Shown here: positions 16,331 through 24,248 of the stretch, in pieces | Position numbering within the stretch: position 1 is the first letter of the stretch | Layout: each line of letters begins with the position of its first letter | Assembly (NCBI GenBank): GCA_942493275.1 | Contig: OW818687.1 | Coordinates: 868,001-932,000 of the forward strand | Source of the DNA: G942493275 sp942493275 | GTDB lineage: Bacteria > Actinomycetota > Coriobacteriia > Anaerosomatales > PHET01 | Length of the DNA: 64,000 nt | Direction: 5' to 3' | Program-made: the position numbers and the translations under genes | The notes under the pieces: generated by a model | What the model was told of the DNA's origin: nothing | The model's database searches: none | Seen by the model: only the letters and a program-made list of their open reading frames with translations

Positions 16331-16798
16331 CTAGCCCTCCTTCTCCGCTACGCCAAGCGCCGGAAGCTGGATGGGCCCGCCCTCGAAACTGGCGGCGGAG
16401 TAGCGCAGAGAGGCTACCTGCTCCACTTCGAACACGAGTCTGAAAGTGCTGACAGCCATGTGTGCGAGGGACCCGAAGTCCACGGGCTGGCCCGCATCCA
16501 GGTAGTAGTTTGGAGAGCCAGCCGATTCACCTGCCACCGATGGCCCCGGCGCCGGATGATCCGGCAGGTGCCACCCCAGCGCAGCCATGGCGGCACCGTC
16601 ACGCTCAGTGATTCGCGCATCGCTGCTCCCGAGGAACACGTTGGAACTGGCTTCCGCACGCACCCCGTCGTCACCGGCACCCGCGAACTGTACGTATCGG
16701 GCACCTGCGTCGATGACGACAAACTCCCCCTCGGCCATTGACTCCAGGCAGTCGGCCAGTCTCGTCTCGAAGCCCGCCCATTCCGAAGATGAATCCAT
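16331..16798 (-). CDS. TY-Chap/YbjN-like protein
   Basis: 155 residues in the style of YbjN/TY-Chap domains, chaperone-like folds that bind partner proteins: an N-terminal helix (FETRLADCLESM), strands EFVVIDAG and RYVQFAG, and the mid-domain LGW. The C-terminal third forms a helix plus strand ending at a Pro/Leu-rich tail. AGGAGG lies five bases before the ATG at 16798. Directly followed by the possible nuclease gene at 15872-16327; small chaperone-like proteins paired with toxins or nucleases are often antidotes or delivery partners, but nothing here proves that. Confidence 0.55.
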   Translation of the reverse strand: MDSSSEWAGFETRLADCLESMAEGEFVVIDAGARYVQFAGAGDDGVRAEASSNVFLGSSDARITERDGAAMAALGWHLPDHPAPGPSVAGESAGSPNYYLDAGQPVDFGSLAHMAVSTFRLVFEVEQVASLRYSAASFEGGPIQLPALGVAEKEG

Positions 16799-16824
16799 CG
16801 GTACCTCCTGATCGCCCATGCCTG

Positions 16825-17580
16825 CTACTGCCTGCGTCTATTGAAACGGGGGTGCGGGTCAAGTCGTTCGATCAGGTAAGCCTCGAATGCTGAGGCCATG
16901 CACGTGTGGCCCTGATCCGCAAAGTAGACCCTCACCTCGGTGTCCCGATCCTCAACGACGGCCGTCCACTGGGGGTCGTCCTTCGAATGGAGTTGGTTCC
17001 AGATTCGTTCTCCTAGAGTGGCCCCCAGCGCGCGTCCAACGTAGACAACCTCACCGCCAACGATGAAGCAGTAGACCCCCTGACCGTATGCCCAACCCCA
17101 CTTGGGGTTATCCAGCAGTTCGCCGACCTTGAACGACCGCTCCGAGAATCCCGAGAATCGCGAGGTCTCCGCACTGAACTCCTGTGCCTGAGATGCCAGG
17201 CGGTCGTGTGGGGACGGCTCACTGACGCCGTGGAATCTGGACATGAAGGATGGCAGCTCGAGATCCGGCTTTGCCCAGAGGGTCGGATATCCGAGCACTT
17301 GGCTGCTGAGAAGGTGTTCAGGGAAACCGAGAATGTCGTCGCAATCATCCAGGTGCACTTGAACACAGTAGATATCTCCAACAGTCCCGGTGTCAGCCTC
17401 GTCAACGAAGCCTTGCTCGATGAGACGCCATATGTCGTAAACCCCGGGCCTCGACTCCTCCGAGTCGTGCTTCACGAAGACGTAACCGTCGCGCTCCCCA
17501 TCGGGCCAGACCGAACGGAGGGCGATCGCCCGTCGGTTCTCGCGATCCCAGAAGGCCACCCATCCGCTTTCGCGTGCCAT
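16825..17580 (-). CDS. protein with a C-terminal GIY-YIG nuclease-like domain
   Basis: 251 residues. The N-terminal 145 residues are unlike known domains and rich in Trp and acidic residues. The C-terminal 90 follow the GIY-YIG pattern: GVYCFIV then VVYVGRA at the proper distance, LGERIWNQL with the Arg, and near the end FEAYLIERL and N, supplying Glu and Asn of the active site. Such domains cut or nick DNA in repair, mobile elements and restriction. The ATG at 17580 with GGAG seven bases before it is preferred to a GTG at 17607. Probable target: DNA; no specificity can be inferred. Confidence 0.7.
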   Translation of the reverse strand: MARESGWVAFWDRENRRAIALRSVWPDGERDGYVFVKHDSEESRPGVYDIWRLIEQGFVDEADTGTVGDIYCVQVHLDDCDDILGFPEHLLSSQVLGYPTLWAKPDLELPSFMSRFHGVSEPSPHDRLASQAQEFSAETSRFSGFSERSFKVGELLDNPKWGWAYGQGVYCFIVGGEVVYVGRALGATLGERIWNQLHSKDDPQWTAVVEDRDTEVRVYFADQGHTCMASAFEAYLIERLDPHPRFNRRRQ

Positions 17581-17607
17581 CTCGTCACTCCAATCCGGAG
17601 AACGCAC

Positions 17608-18105
17608 TCATGCCCACGACTCCAGTAGACCGGGCAGCTGACTCAGGTCATCAATCGTTCTTCGCATGCTGCCGTCGGGAATCGACCGGTTCTCGCGGCG
17701 CAGCCAGACTGCGCGGATGCCCGCCCTGTTGGCCCCGATGACATCGACACCTGGGTTGTCTCCCACCATCACGAGTGTTGACGGTTCCTGACCTAGGTCC
17801 TGCTCGATGAACGCGAAGTACTCGGGGGTCGGCTTCTTATGACCCACGCCAAGCGAGCAATAGACGCGCTCGACAAGCCCATCCAGACCCACTCGGGCCA
17901 AGGCTTCGCGAATCTGCTCCTCATCCGAACTACCGGCGTTCGTGGCGAGCGCGATATGCCAGCCGAGTGCATGGAGTCTACTGAGCGTCTGCGCGGCATG
18001 GGGGACAGCCTCCACACGTGGCCAGTCCACCATCGGGCCGTGGCTGTCCTCGAAGTCAACCATGAGCGTGTCGCCCCAGTCGAACAGGACCCAGCCTGGC
18101 TTCAT
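17608..18105 (-). CDS. HAD-superfamily phosphatase
   Basis: A 165-residue HAD hydrolase with all four motifs: FDWGDTLM (nucleophile Asp and the acid/base Asp), ATNAG (motif II Thr), HKKPTPEYF (motif III Lys) and MVGDNPGVDVIGA (motif IV). The cap region is very short, so substrates are likely small phosphomonoesters or protein-bound phosphate. It is close in layout to HAD-IA enzymes of about 200 residues but without a helical cap. The next gene downstream (16825-17580) starts 27 bases after its stop, so both may be on one transcript. Confidence 0.85.
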   Translation of the reverse strand: MKPGWVLFDWGDTLMVDFEDSHGPMVDWPRVEAVPHAAQTLSRLHALGWHIALATNAGSSDEEQIREALARVGLDGLVERVYCSLGVGHKKPTPEYFAFIEQDLGQEPSTLVMVGDNPGVDVIGANRAGIRAVWLRRENRSIPDGSMRRTIDDLSQLPGLLESWA

Positions 18106-18203
18106 GTCTCATCGCCTCAGCGTCTCGTCGAGTCCAAGGGGGCCAAAGGGGAGGTTGTGTGACCCAAGCCAGTCTCTACCCTATAGCCCTGACTGATGCG
18201 GCG

Positions 18204-18932
18204 TCAGCTGGGCGGCTTCCCTGTCCGAAGCTCCTTGCCCATCTCAAAGAGGACACGCTCTGTATCCTCAGGAAGCAGCACGTACTTCGTTGAATGCGCC
18301 ATGGCCCAGCGAGCCGCTTCCAGGTACTCCTTGTACGCGCCACGATCCCACGCTCGTCCCGCCCGCGGCCCAAAGACAGAAGGCTCTGCCGTGTGAAGCG
18401 CCGCGCCCACTAGACTGTCTAGGATCAGCGGCTTGAGGGCCTTTGGCGGCAACAGACGGTAGCCAGCGAAGTACAGGAACTTGGTGGCAAACGCAGGCCC
18501 GAGCCCACGCAGGTAGTTCTCTCCACCTGGGCGCATCGATTCGTACGCGACCACTGCTCCTTCATCGTGAAGAACCTCGAACGCCCGTGAGATGGTTGGC
18601 TTGAACTCCCGGAGACTCATTATTCTGGAGGTGCGATAGGCACCGTAGCCGACCGTGCCGAACCCCCATACTTGCGAGCGGAGAAACAGGTGCTCAACTC
18701 CCAGTTTACGCTGGTCATCGGGCAAGTTGATGAGGCCCTCTGCGGTGTCGAGGATGCTCGATCTACTCAGCGGCTGTCCCACAAGTCCCTGTAGGACAAC
18801 GCCCTCCGGGCTGCCCATCTGGAACCACTTCAGCCACGTCTTCGAGCTCCACCCAATTGACTCCTGCTGGAGCAGCCCGTCGTCGAGCCTCGCTTCGATC
18901 GCCCGGACTAAGTTCGGATACACGTCAGCCAT
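18204..18932 (-). CDS. OGG-fold DNA-glycosylase-like protein
   Basis: A 242-residue protein matching the group named 8-oxoguanine DNA glycosylase OGG-fold proteins. Seen: VWGFGTVGYGAYRT with the Trp/Gly/Arg pattern, LGPAFATKFLYFAG, which resembles the helix-hairpin-helix region with its Lys, and PLILDSLV with the Asp. In OGG-type enzymes a Lys and an Asp carry out base excision. Members of this group often lie in variable regions and may act in defence rather than repair (inference). The ATG at 18932 is used since it follows a G-rich site; the frame opens 12 codons earlier. Confidence 0.65.
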   Translation of the reverse strand: MADVYPNLVRAIEARLDDGLLQQESIGWSSKTWLKWFQMGSPEGVVLQGLVGQPLSRSSILDTAEGLINLPDDQRKLGVEHLFLRSQVWGFGTVGYGAYRTSRIMSLREFKPTISRAFEVLHDEGAVVAYESMRPGGENYLRGLGPAFATKFLYFAGYRLLPPKALKPLILDSLVGAALHTAEPSVFGPRAGRAWDRGAYKEYLEAARWAMAHSTKYVLLPEDTERVLFEMGKELRTGKPPS

Positions 18933-19151
18933 TCGCCCCCCATCTAGTCCGGCAACCCTTGTTCGCACTCATGGGCCTACTATGCGAAACCGGTCTGACA
19001 TGTACAGGTGTTCCGCGCCCCCTGCAACCCCTGTGCGCGGGCGGGCGCCGTTAGCTCTGGATCGAGCCCGAACAGCGCCTAGGCTCTTGGCGCCGCCAAC
19101 TCCGTCCTGCCGACGCGCAGAAGCGGGCCACCTGCGCAGCGCACTCGCTAT

Positions 19152-19778
19152 CTAGCCGCGGATGTCCGGATACCGCAGCATCGCATCAATCATGGTGCTC
19201 GCCTCTCGGCTCGTCCTCGGCAGGGTGAATGAGCGACCCTTCCTGAGGGCCAAGCTCCGGAGGAAATCAAGTTGCCTCTCGCTGGGCGCGCCACTCCGGT
19301 CCGGGAGACGGGACGGCCCCTTGCCTCGATCGGTTGGCCGTCGAGGATCGAAACGGGGTCGGTTGCGCCGTTCAGCGACTTCGGTCTGCACCACCGTGAC
19401 CTTGCCACTGGCGACGAAGCGGATCCTCATTGACTCACCGTGATCAAGCGACTCGAGATACTCATACCGGACGCCGTCCCAGAGATAGGTCTGGCCTACC
19501 TCGAACGGACACTCATGCTCGGGTTGTACGATCGCGCGCAGCAACCGTTTGCGGTTCTCTTCCTCAGTCTGACGATCGAACGGGCTGATGGTTGTACCAT
19601 CCACAGCTGTGACCGACTTGCACTCGGGATAGCGTACGCAGCCGAAGAAGGGTTCACCGGTGCGCTCGCCCATCTCGGCGTAGCGGATCTCGGTGGACGA
19701 TCCACACCGCGGGCATCGAAAGACCACTCCCGGGTAGTCCCGAGCGTCATGATCACCGAACCGGCCGCTCCATCTCAT
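19152..19778 (-). CDS. zinc-finger protein with a DUF3072-like C-terminus
   Basis: 208 residues. The N-terminus holds a topoisomerase-type C4 zinc finger (CPRCGSSTEIRY, then FFGCVRYPECKS: four Cys). A middle beta domain (GQTYLWDGVRYEYLESL) resembles small adaptor folds. After a basic Arg/Pro-rich linker the last 45 residues (SERQLDFLRSLALRKG to ASTMIDAML) match the short helical DUF3072 pattern. Nucleic-acid binding is likely from the zinc finger and basic linker; catalytic residues are not seen. Confidence 0.65.
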   Translation of the reverse strand: MRWSGRFGDHDARDYPGVVFRCPRCGSSTEIRYAEMGERTGEPFFGCVRYPECKSVTAVDGTTISPFDRQTEEENRKRLLRAIVQPEHECPFEVGQTYLWDGVRYEYLESLDHGESMRIRFVASGKVTVVQTEVAERRNRPRFDPRRPTDRGKGPSRLPDRSGAPSERQLDFLRSLALRKGRSFTLPRTSREASTMIDAMLRYPDIRG

Positions 19779-19814
19779 CCGAGCCCCCGTCAGCTTCCGC
19801 CTTCACACCCAGTC

Positions 19815-19985
19815 TCAGTACGTCCATTCCTCATGCGAGAGCGGCAGTTCGTTGAGTTCCGCTCGGGCCTCCCGCCACGCGGGGTAGTGCCAATCGAGCA
19901 GGTCCGTGAAGTTCTGACCATGTGTCGGTTCGAGCAGATGCACCATCTCGTGCACGACCGCGTACCTTCTGGCGTTGCGCTCCAT
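19815..19985 (-). pseudogene. C-terminal fragment of a YgjP/M48-type metallopeptidase
   Basis: A 56-codon minus-strand frame, too short for a whole gene, reads RRYAVVHEMVHLLEPTHG, then LLDWHYPAWR and LPLSHEEW. This is the end of the DUF45/YgjP metalloprotease family: HEMVH supplies the zinc HExxH and PTHG the third ligand region. Full family members have about 160-240 residues, so the N-terminal two thirds are missing. It sits between the zinc-finger gene and 20004-20453 and is likely the remnant of a deletion. It might still be translated from its own ATG. Confidence 0.65.
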
Positions 19986-20003
19986 GCCCTCGTCGGTGCA
20001 GCC

Positions 20004-20453
20004 CTAGCGAGCGAGACCGAACAGCAGCACGAGCACATAGACGGGAATCGAGACCAGGAGTCCTGCGGTAAGCGCGTGGCCGTACACGGCAAATGCGCGG
20101 GTCATGAAATCGTTGGACAGAAGATTCGTGCGAGGCATCTCGCTCCAGTCCCCGCGGGATCGAAGCACTGACACCTCAGCGCTCAAACGCTCGAGAATCG
20201 GCAGAAGGTCCGCAACAGAGAGAGCTTCGAGCGCCGAGCCGCACTTTGGACAGAAGTCCGCGGATAGCGGCGAGGTGTTCTGGCAAGTGGCACATGTGCG
20301 GACCGGCAAGGTCTCGGCATGTGGCTTCAGATCGCCAGCCCCAGACGCCACACTCTCCTCATCAGAATCCATCGGGCGTCTGCACCATTGGCAGTACTCG
20401 CGTCCCATGGGGTTCTGCCGATGACAGGTCGGGCAGATCTCGGTCTTCGCCAT
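20004..20453 (-). CDS. double zinc-ribbon membrane protein
   Basis: 149 residues with two zinc ribbons: CPTCHRQN with CQWCRRP, and CATCQNTSP with CPKCGSA. A helical segment follows (VADLLPILERLSAEVSVL), and a C-terminal hydrophobic stretch (HALTAGLLVSIPVYVLVLLFG) should anchor it in the membrane with the ribbons in the cytoplasm. Similar layouts are frequent in uncharacterised accessory proteins. Compare 35050-35565, a cassette gene of related design in the same island. Confidence 0.65.
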   Translation of the reverse strand: MAKTEICPTCHRQNPMGREYCQWCRRPMDSDEESVASGAGDLKPHAETLPVRTCATCQNTSPLSADFCPKCGSALEALSVADLLPILERLSAEVSVLRSRGDWSEMPRTNLLSNDFMTRAFAVYGHALTAGLLVSIPVYVLVLLFGLAR

Positions 20454-20488
20454 TACGCGCCACCCCTTTCTCGGTGTTCTCAGCCTGC

Positions 20489-21088
20489 CTAGCCGCCATC
20501 CGACCAGCCGGCGATGTCACGTTCAAGTTGCTGAGCTTGTGATTGCCCCATGAGGGCTCGATCAGCATCTCGAAGGGAAGACCCCGGGCTAGAAGCACGT
20601 ACCGCATCGATGAACTTCGCATAGCCAACCCAGCGCGCCTCGAAGGGGCGCTTCTCATCCAGCCCGGCGTGGTCCCCCGCGCCCATGAGGGCCAACTGCT
20701 CACAGGCCCTGTAGTCATAGACCGTGAAGTCCTCCGGAAACAGGACCGATAGCACGGCAGAAGCCATGGGAAGACGGAAGTTCCAGTCCCACAAGACACG
20801 GAATCGGCCTTCATTGTCTGAAGCCATGGATATCGACTTGGTCAGGCGCCGGCAGACGTCATCAAGCGTCTCATCGCCGACAGCGCGGGACATCAGTCGC
20901 TTCGCGGTCACCGATTTCGCTCGATTCGCCTTCCATATGACAATGGTCATGAAGTCAAAGGCTCCAAGCGAACCGTCTTTGCTGAAACGCTCGGATACTG
21001 TGTCAAACAGGTATGACTCAGTGAAGTAGTACTCATGCCCGTCGCGCATCTGGCCCCATCCCCTCGCTGTCTTCTGGTCGTTCACCAT
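20489..21088 (-). CDS. hypothetical protein
   Basis: A soluble protein of 199 residues with an aromatic N-terminal part (EYYFTESYLFDTV), a Lys/Arg-rich middle (IWKANRAKSVTAKRLM) and a segment RLPMASAVLSVLFPEDFTVYDYRA. The last has the feel of a helix-hairpin-helix glycosylase core but lacks a clear catalytic Lys/Asp pair. It lies between two zinc-binding or DNA-related genes on the same strand, 35 bases before 20004-20453. No family is named. Confidence 0.5.
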   Translation of the reverse strand: MVNDQKTARGWGQMRDGHEYYFTESYLFDTVSERFSKDGSLGAFDFMTIVIWKANRAKSVTAKRLMSRAVGDETLDDVCRRLTKSISMASDNEGRFRVLWDWNFRLPMASAVLSVLFPEDFTVYDYRACEQLALMGAGDHAGLDEKRPFEARWVGYAKFIDAVRASSPGSSLRDADRALMGQSQAQQLERDIAGWSDGG

Positions 21089-21154
21089 TCGTCGCCCGGC
21101 ACCCTACAGCGGGCGATGGACCCCCGATTGGTGTCTACGGGACAGTGCAGCTAT

Positions 21155-21337
21155 CTAGCCCTGGGCCTCTGTCTGCCCGGCCTGATAGCCCATCCGGTAG
21201 TAGTAGTCATCCAGCTCGCTAACCGACAACGACGCCGGGTAGTCCGCGGGTCGGGCTGGAATACCCGGCGTGACACCGGGATACACCGAGCGGTAGCCGT
21301 CCACAAATCCCCGGCCCCAAGACTCCTCGACTGACAT
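21155..21337 (-). CDS. small acidic protein
   Basis: A 60-residue protein starting at the ATG at 21337, which has GGAGGGGG six bases before it. It is rich in Tyr and Gly (GRGFVDGYRSVYPG, DDYYYRMGYQAGQ) and has no hydrophobic segment. The spacing G-x2-D-G-Y and Y-x2-G-Y-x-A-G suggests two short related helices. Function unknown; position within the island's leftward run suggests it is expressed with its neighbours. Confidence 0.5.
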   Translation of the reverse strand: MSVEESWGRGFVDGYRSVYPGVTPGIPARPADYPASLSVSELDDYYYRMGYQAGQTEAQG

Positions 21338-21416
21338 GCGAATCCCCCTCCCAATCGCCTTACTGCTCAATGCGCGAGAAGCTCATCCCCCACCTTGCGA
21401 CTTCCACCAGCACACG

Positions 21417-22061
21417 CTAGCCGGATGCTGAGCGCGTCGTATAGCCAAGGTGCTGACGGGCGACGGTCTCGGCCGCCAAGGCCCTCAAACTCCAACAGTC
21501 CACACCCTCGGTTCTATCGGCGAGCGCGAGGATGACCTGATCGGAGAGCTCCCCGTCGCAGAATCTGTGCAGCAGCGCCTGGCGCGCCGCGCGACCCGGA
21601 AGACCCACGGTGACAGTCTCGAACCGCGCAAGAACGACCCTGAGTGACCCCAGATCGCCGATTGCCGAGTGGCCCAAGGCTACGGCCACTCGGCCGTGCT
21701 TGGCGATCACGTACGGGATGATCTCGCTGAGGGCCTCTTGGGCCGCATCTCGACCAGACAGCCAATCAATGTCGTCGATCAGTAGGAAGTCGGCACTCGC
21801 CACGTCCTCAAGGAATCGCAGCCTCCCAGACTCATCGGCGGTGAAGTACTTACCGGCAAACTGTTCCGCTGACATGCTGACGACAGAGCCAAGTTCGCGC
21901 GACTTGGCCTCGGACGCGACACAGGCCAGCAGGCACGTCTTGCCGCTGCCCGAGACGCCTTTGAGCAAGAGAGGGCCGACGCTCACTCCCTCAATGAGGT
22001 CTCGAGCCGCCCATAAGGCTTTCGCGTTGTGCGGACCAGCCACGAAGTCATCGAAGTGCAT
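21417..22061 (-). CDS. DnaA/Hda-like AAA+ ATPase without a DNA-binding domain
   Basis: A 214-residue AAA+ protein. The start HFDDFVAGPHNAKAL copies the entry to the DnaA ATPase domain. Walker A is GVSGSGKT, Walker B LLIDDIDWL, and after it comes a sensor-like region (VAVALGHSAIGDLG, RFETVTVGLPGR) and a small lid domain. DnaA itself continues with a DNA-binding domain of about 100 residues, absent here, so the protein resembles Hda or DnaC/IstB-type helpers that act on other initiators or transposases. The ATG at 22061 is preferred to a TTG at 22118. It is the first gene of the left accessory block and may serve replication or transfer of the element. Confidence 0.7.
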   Translation of the reverse strand: MHFDDFVAGPHNAKALWAARDLIEGVSVGPLLLKGVSGSGKTCLLACVASEAKSRELGSVVSMSAEQFAGKYFTADESGRLRFLEDVASADFLLIDDIDWLSGRDAAQEALSEIIPYVIAKHGRVAVALGHSAIGDLGSLRVVLARFETVTVGLPGRAARQALLHRFCDGELSDQVILALADRTEGVDCWSLRALAAETVARQHLGYTTRSASG

Positions 22062-22171
22062 GACACCCGCCCCCCAGCCAAACTCATCGCCATCAACCCA
22101 CCGGCGTACGATCCCCAATGGCGATACTAACGCATCGGTCTGACCCGAAGTTGCCTGGGCGCCGTGCGGCC

Positions 22172-22455
22172 ATTGCTACGTCACGCCATAGCAGAACCTC
22201 ACGGAAGCCAACCGCACATTCTCGCCTGCTGAAGACCGCCCACTAGGCCGGGCGAGCAGCCATTGTGCGGAGCTCCGGCACGCGCATTTGCTACGTCATG
22301 CCTGTCGCGAAGAAGCTGAATTGTCAGCCCCACTTCTCAGACCTCCAACGGGAGTGCAAGTGCGTGAATACGTAGCCTATTGTCCCGATTCGGTAGCAGG
22401 TGCCATAATCGCCGTGAATGCGTAGCGTCTTTACCTCTGAAACGCTACATTCGCG
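22172..22455. repeat. cluster of repeated recombinase-site-like motifs
   Basis: This gene-free stretch (22062-22469, 408 bases) has five related copies of a GCTACGT-type motif. TTGCTACGTCAYGCC occurs twice as a direct repeat (22173-22187 and 22288-22302). GTGAATRCGTAGC occurs twice, 50 bases apart (22364-22376, 22414-22426), in inverted sense to the first pair. AACGCTACATTCGCG (22441-22455) forms an inverted repeat with the last across a 12-base spacer. They end 15 bases before the small tyrosine recombinase gene, so they are likely its binding or crossover sites. Confidence 0.55.
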
Positions 22456-22469
22456 ATTGGGGGATCGTC

Positions 22470-23051
22470 ATGGCACCGAGGAAGAAGAGCGTGCTGCCAA
22501 AGACGAAGACGCCTGAGGAGTGGCGTCTCTTCTTTGACTGCATCGATACACGCTATCCCACTCAGGCGCGCAATCACGCGCTGCTGATGCTTACCTATGT
22601 GACCGGACTGCGAATAGGCGAGACTCTCTCACTCCGCGTGCGGGATGTTGACCTGGAGTTGGGCAAGGTCACCGTGACCTCGGGCAAGACCGGTCAGCGC
22701 ATCGTGCCCCTGCCACCGGAACGCGACGACCTCGTGCGCTCTGTGAACCGATGGCTCGCGATTCGGTCAGGCTGGGAAGCGAACGATGAATCGCTATTCA
22801 TCACGAGCGCGGGCGCGAGACTGCAAGCCAACGCCGTACGTCGCTCTATGCTCATGTACGGCGAACGCGCCGGAATCGGTCGATGCACGCCGCACATGCT
22901 CAGACACAGTGCTGCGAGCGAGCTCTTGGGCAACGGAGCGCCGGCGATCGGTGTTCAGCGCGTGCTCGGACACAAATCACTTGCGACGACTCTGTCGGTA
23001 TACGCACACGCCGCAGACCGGTACGCAGAAGACGCGATGAGCCGGCGCTAG
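22470..23051 (+). CDS. short tyrosine recombinase lacking the N-terminal core-binding domain
   Basis: A 193-residue protein that is essentially only the catalytic domain of a tyrosine recombinase. Active-site residues are all present: Arg 48 (TGLRIGETL), Lys 73 (SGKTGQ), His 142-x-x-Arg 145 (HMLRHS), His 168 (LGHKS) and Tyr 178 (TTLSVYAHA). Xer or phage integrases have about 300-400 residues because of an extra helical domain. It lacks the extra helix and N-terminal domain expected of an integron integrase. The ATG at 22470 follows GGGGGA at a good distance. First plus-strand gene of the island, behind a cluster of motif repeats. Confidence 0.85.
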   Translation: MAPRKKSVLPKTKTPEEWRLFFDCIDTRYPTQARNHALLMLTYVTGLRIGETLSLRVRDVDLELGKVTVTSGKTGQRIVPLPPERDDLVRSVNRWLAIRSGWEANDESLFITSAGARLQANAVRRSMLMYGERAGIGRCTPHMLRHSAASELLGNGAPAIGVQRVLGHKSLATTLSVYAHAADRYAEDAMSRR

Positions 23052-23058
23052 GCTCGAC

Positions 23059-24111
23059 CTACTCCTCGACCTCTGAGATCCCTAGGTACCCGAGCACAGA
23101 CTTCTCGGGGACATTGAGCATGCGGGCGATCTCCGCGACGCTGTAGTGCTGTTCATCGAGCGTCGCTGCCCTCTTACGCCGGTATCGCTCCGCGGCCTTC
23201 CTGCACCTGTGTGAATCCTGACAGTATCTAGCCGCCGCGCTTCTGCCTGGCACGCCGGGAGAGGTGGACACCTGGATCCAGTTGTCGCAGTCAGGCGCTG
23301 CGCATCGCCGCCACCTGGCACCAGCATCTATAGAACCCGCGAACTGAAGCCACAGAGCACCGAGGAGGTTCAGCGGTGAAACCACGAGGTGCAACATGTC
23401 CGTGGCATCCGACACGCCCATGACCACCGCGGTGTGGAGCCTCAGCCGTTGGTTGGTCGTGCTCTTGATGAAGTGGAGTGTTGTCCAGAGTGAAGCTGGT
23501 CCGACGCGAAGCAGCTGCCGCTCGGGTTCTACCACAGTGATAGGCCAAGCAAGTCCTGCGGGATTGGCGAGCGGTGGCCGATACGTCTTCGGTGGTATCG
23601 CCTCTAGCTCAGGATCCCCGTCGTACTTCGCGAGCAGGTCGCGCAACTCCTGAGCTGCGTTCGGCTCAAGCTGCATAAGGTCAGGGGCATGTGGACGCCG
23701 CCCATCCAGATACTCAGCAAGCCGATCCCACACGGCGACCATGTCATGCATCGCGCGAACTTCCTCAGACCAGCGCTCCAGCGGTTCAGCGACGTAGACG
23801 CGGTACACGCTTCCCCCGACTTGGCTCCGGACCTCAGCCGCGGCAGGCTCGCCGACCCCCAGCCACCCGTAGCGATTCGCGAAGGCCCTCACGGATTGGG
23901 CGTCAGTGTCCAGCTCTGAGAACTCCCGGAACAGACCCTCGTTCTTCAGCGGCTCAACCCAAGTCCAAGCCTGGTCCTCCCCGTGTCCAGGGGCCTGTGC
24001 CATCCCTGCATACCTGGGGCCGAGATCTGGACGCCGCCCGACGAGGCAGGCGTCCACCAACTCGTAGCCCTTCACCGGAACGGGCCATCTGAACTCGAGT
24101 ACGTCGCGCAC
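23059..24111 (-). CDS. protein with CGNR-like zinc finger and helix-turn-helix
   Basis: 350 residues. The first 260 contain no known motif. A C-terminal zinc-finger-like stretch reads RRCAAPDCDNW, then ARYCQDSHRCRKAAERYRR, giving four Cys and a basic helix, close to CGNR-type DNA-binding regulators. The last 35 residues (YSVAEIARMLNVPEKSV) form a further helix-turn-helix. The start is GTG, with GGGAG before it. It is convergent with the small recombinase gene (seven bases between the two stop codons) and divergent from 24249, so it could regulate the mobility module. Confidence 0.55.
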   Translation of the reverse strand: MRDVLEFRWPVPVKGYELVDACLVGRRPDLGPRYAGMAQAPGHGEDQAWTWVEPLKNEGLFREFSELDTDAQSVRAFANRYGWLGVGEPAAAEVRSQVGGSVYRVYVAEPLERWSEEVRAMHDMVAVWDRLAEYLDGRRPHAPDLMQLEPNAAQELRDLLAKYDGDPELEAIPPKTYRPPLANPAGLAWPITVVEPERQLLRVGPASLWTTLHFIKSTTNQRLRLHTAVVMGVSDATDMLHLVVSPLNLLGALWLQFAGSIDAGARWRRCAAPDCDNWIQVSTSPGVPGRSAAARYCQDSHRCRKAAERYRRKRAATLDEQHYSVAEIARMLNVPEKSVLGYLGISEVEE

Positions 24112-24248
24112 GTCCGCTCCCTGTCACAAAGAAGTCACAGCGGAGTATCTGCCCAATTTCGGCGTGGTGGCGATGATTGGCTCAGGCGCCAGACACCCGC
24201 TGACGCCACGAGAGAATCGCCGGCTGGCGAGCGAAGGAGGAGTACGAC

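Noticed and set aside
18140..18206. attC-like stretch (CCAGTCTCTACCC to TGATGCGGCG) in the left half of the island
   Set aside because: Some likeness to the loop of sites B, I and K, but no crossover boxes and no pairing arms. Chance or extreme decay cannot be told apart.
19085..19157. GCCTAGG...TTGGCGCCGCC...CTATCTAGCC as a possible attC before 19152
   Set aside because: Arms pair poorly and neither end has GTT or AAC. The same CTATCTAGCC at 21150-21159 is just around a TAG stop.
22470..23051. The short tyrosine recombinase as the integron integrase of the cassette array
   Set aside because: It lacks the N-terminal domain and the extra helix of IntI proteins, points away from the array and lies 4.7 kb from its far end, not next to the head of the array.
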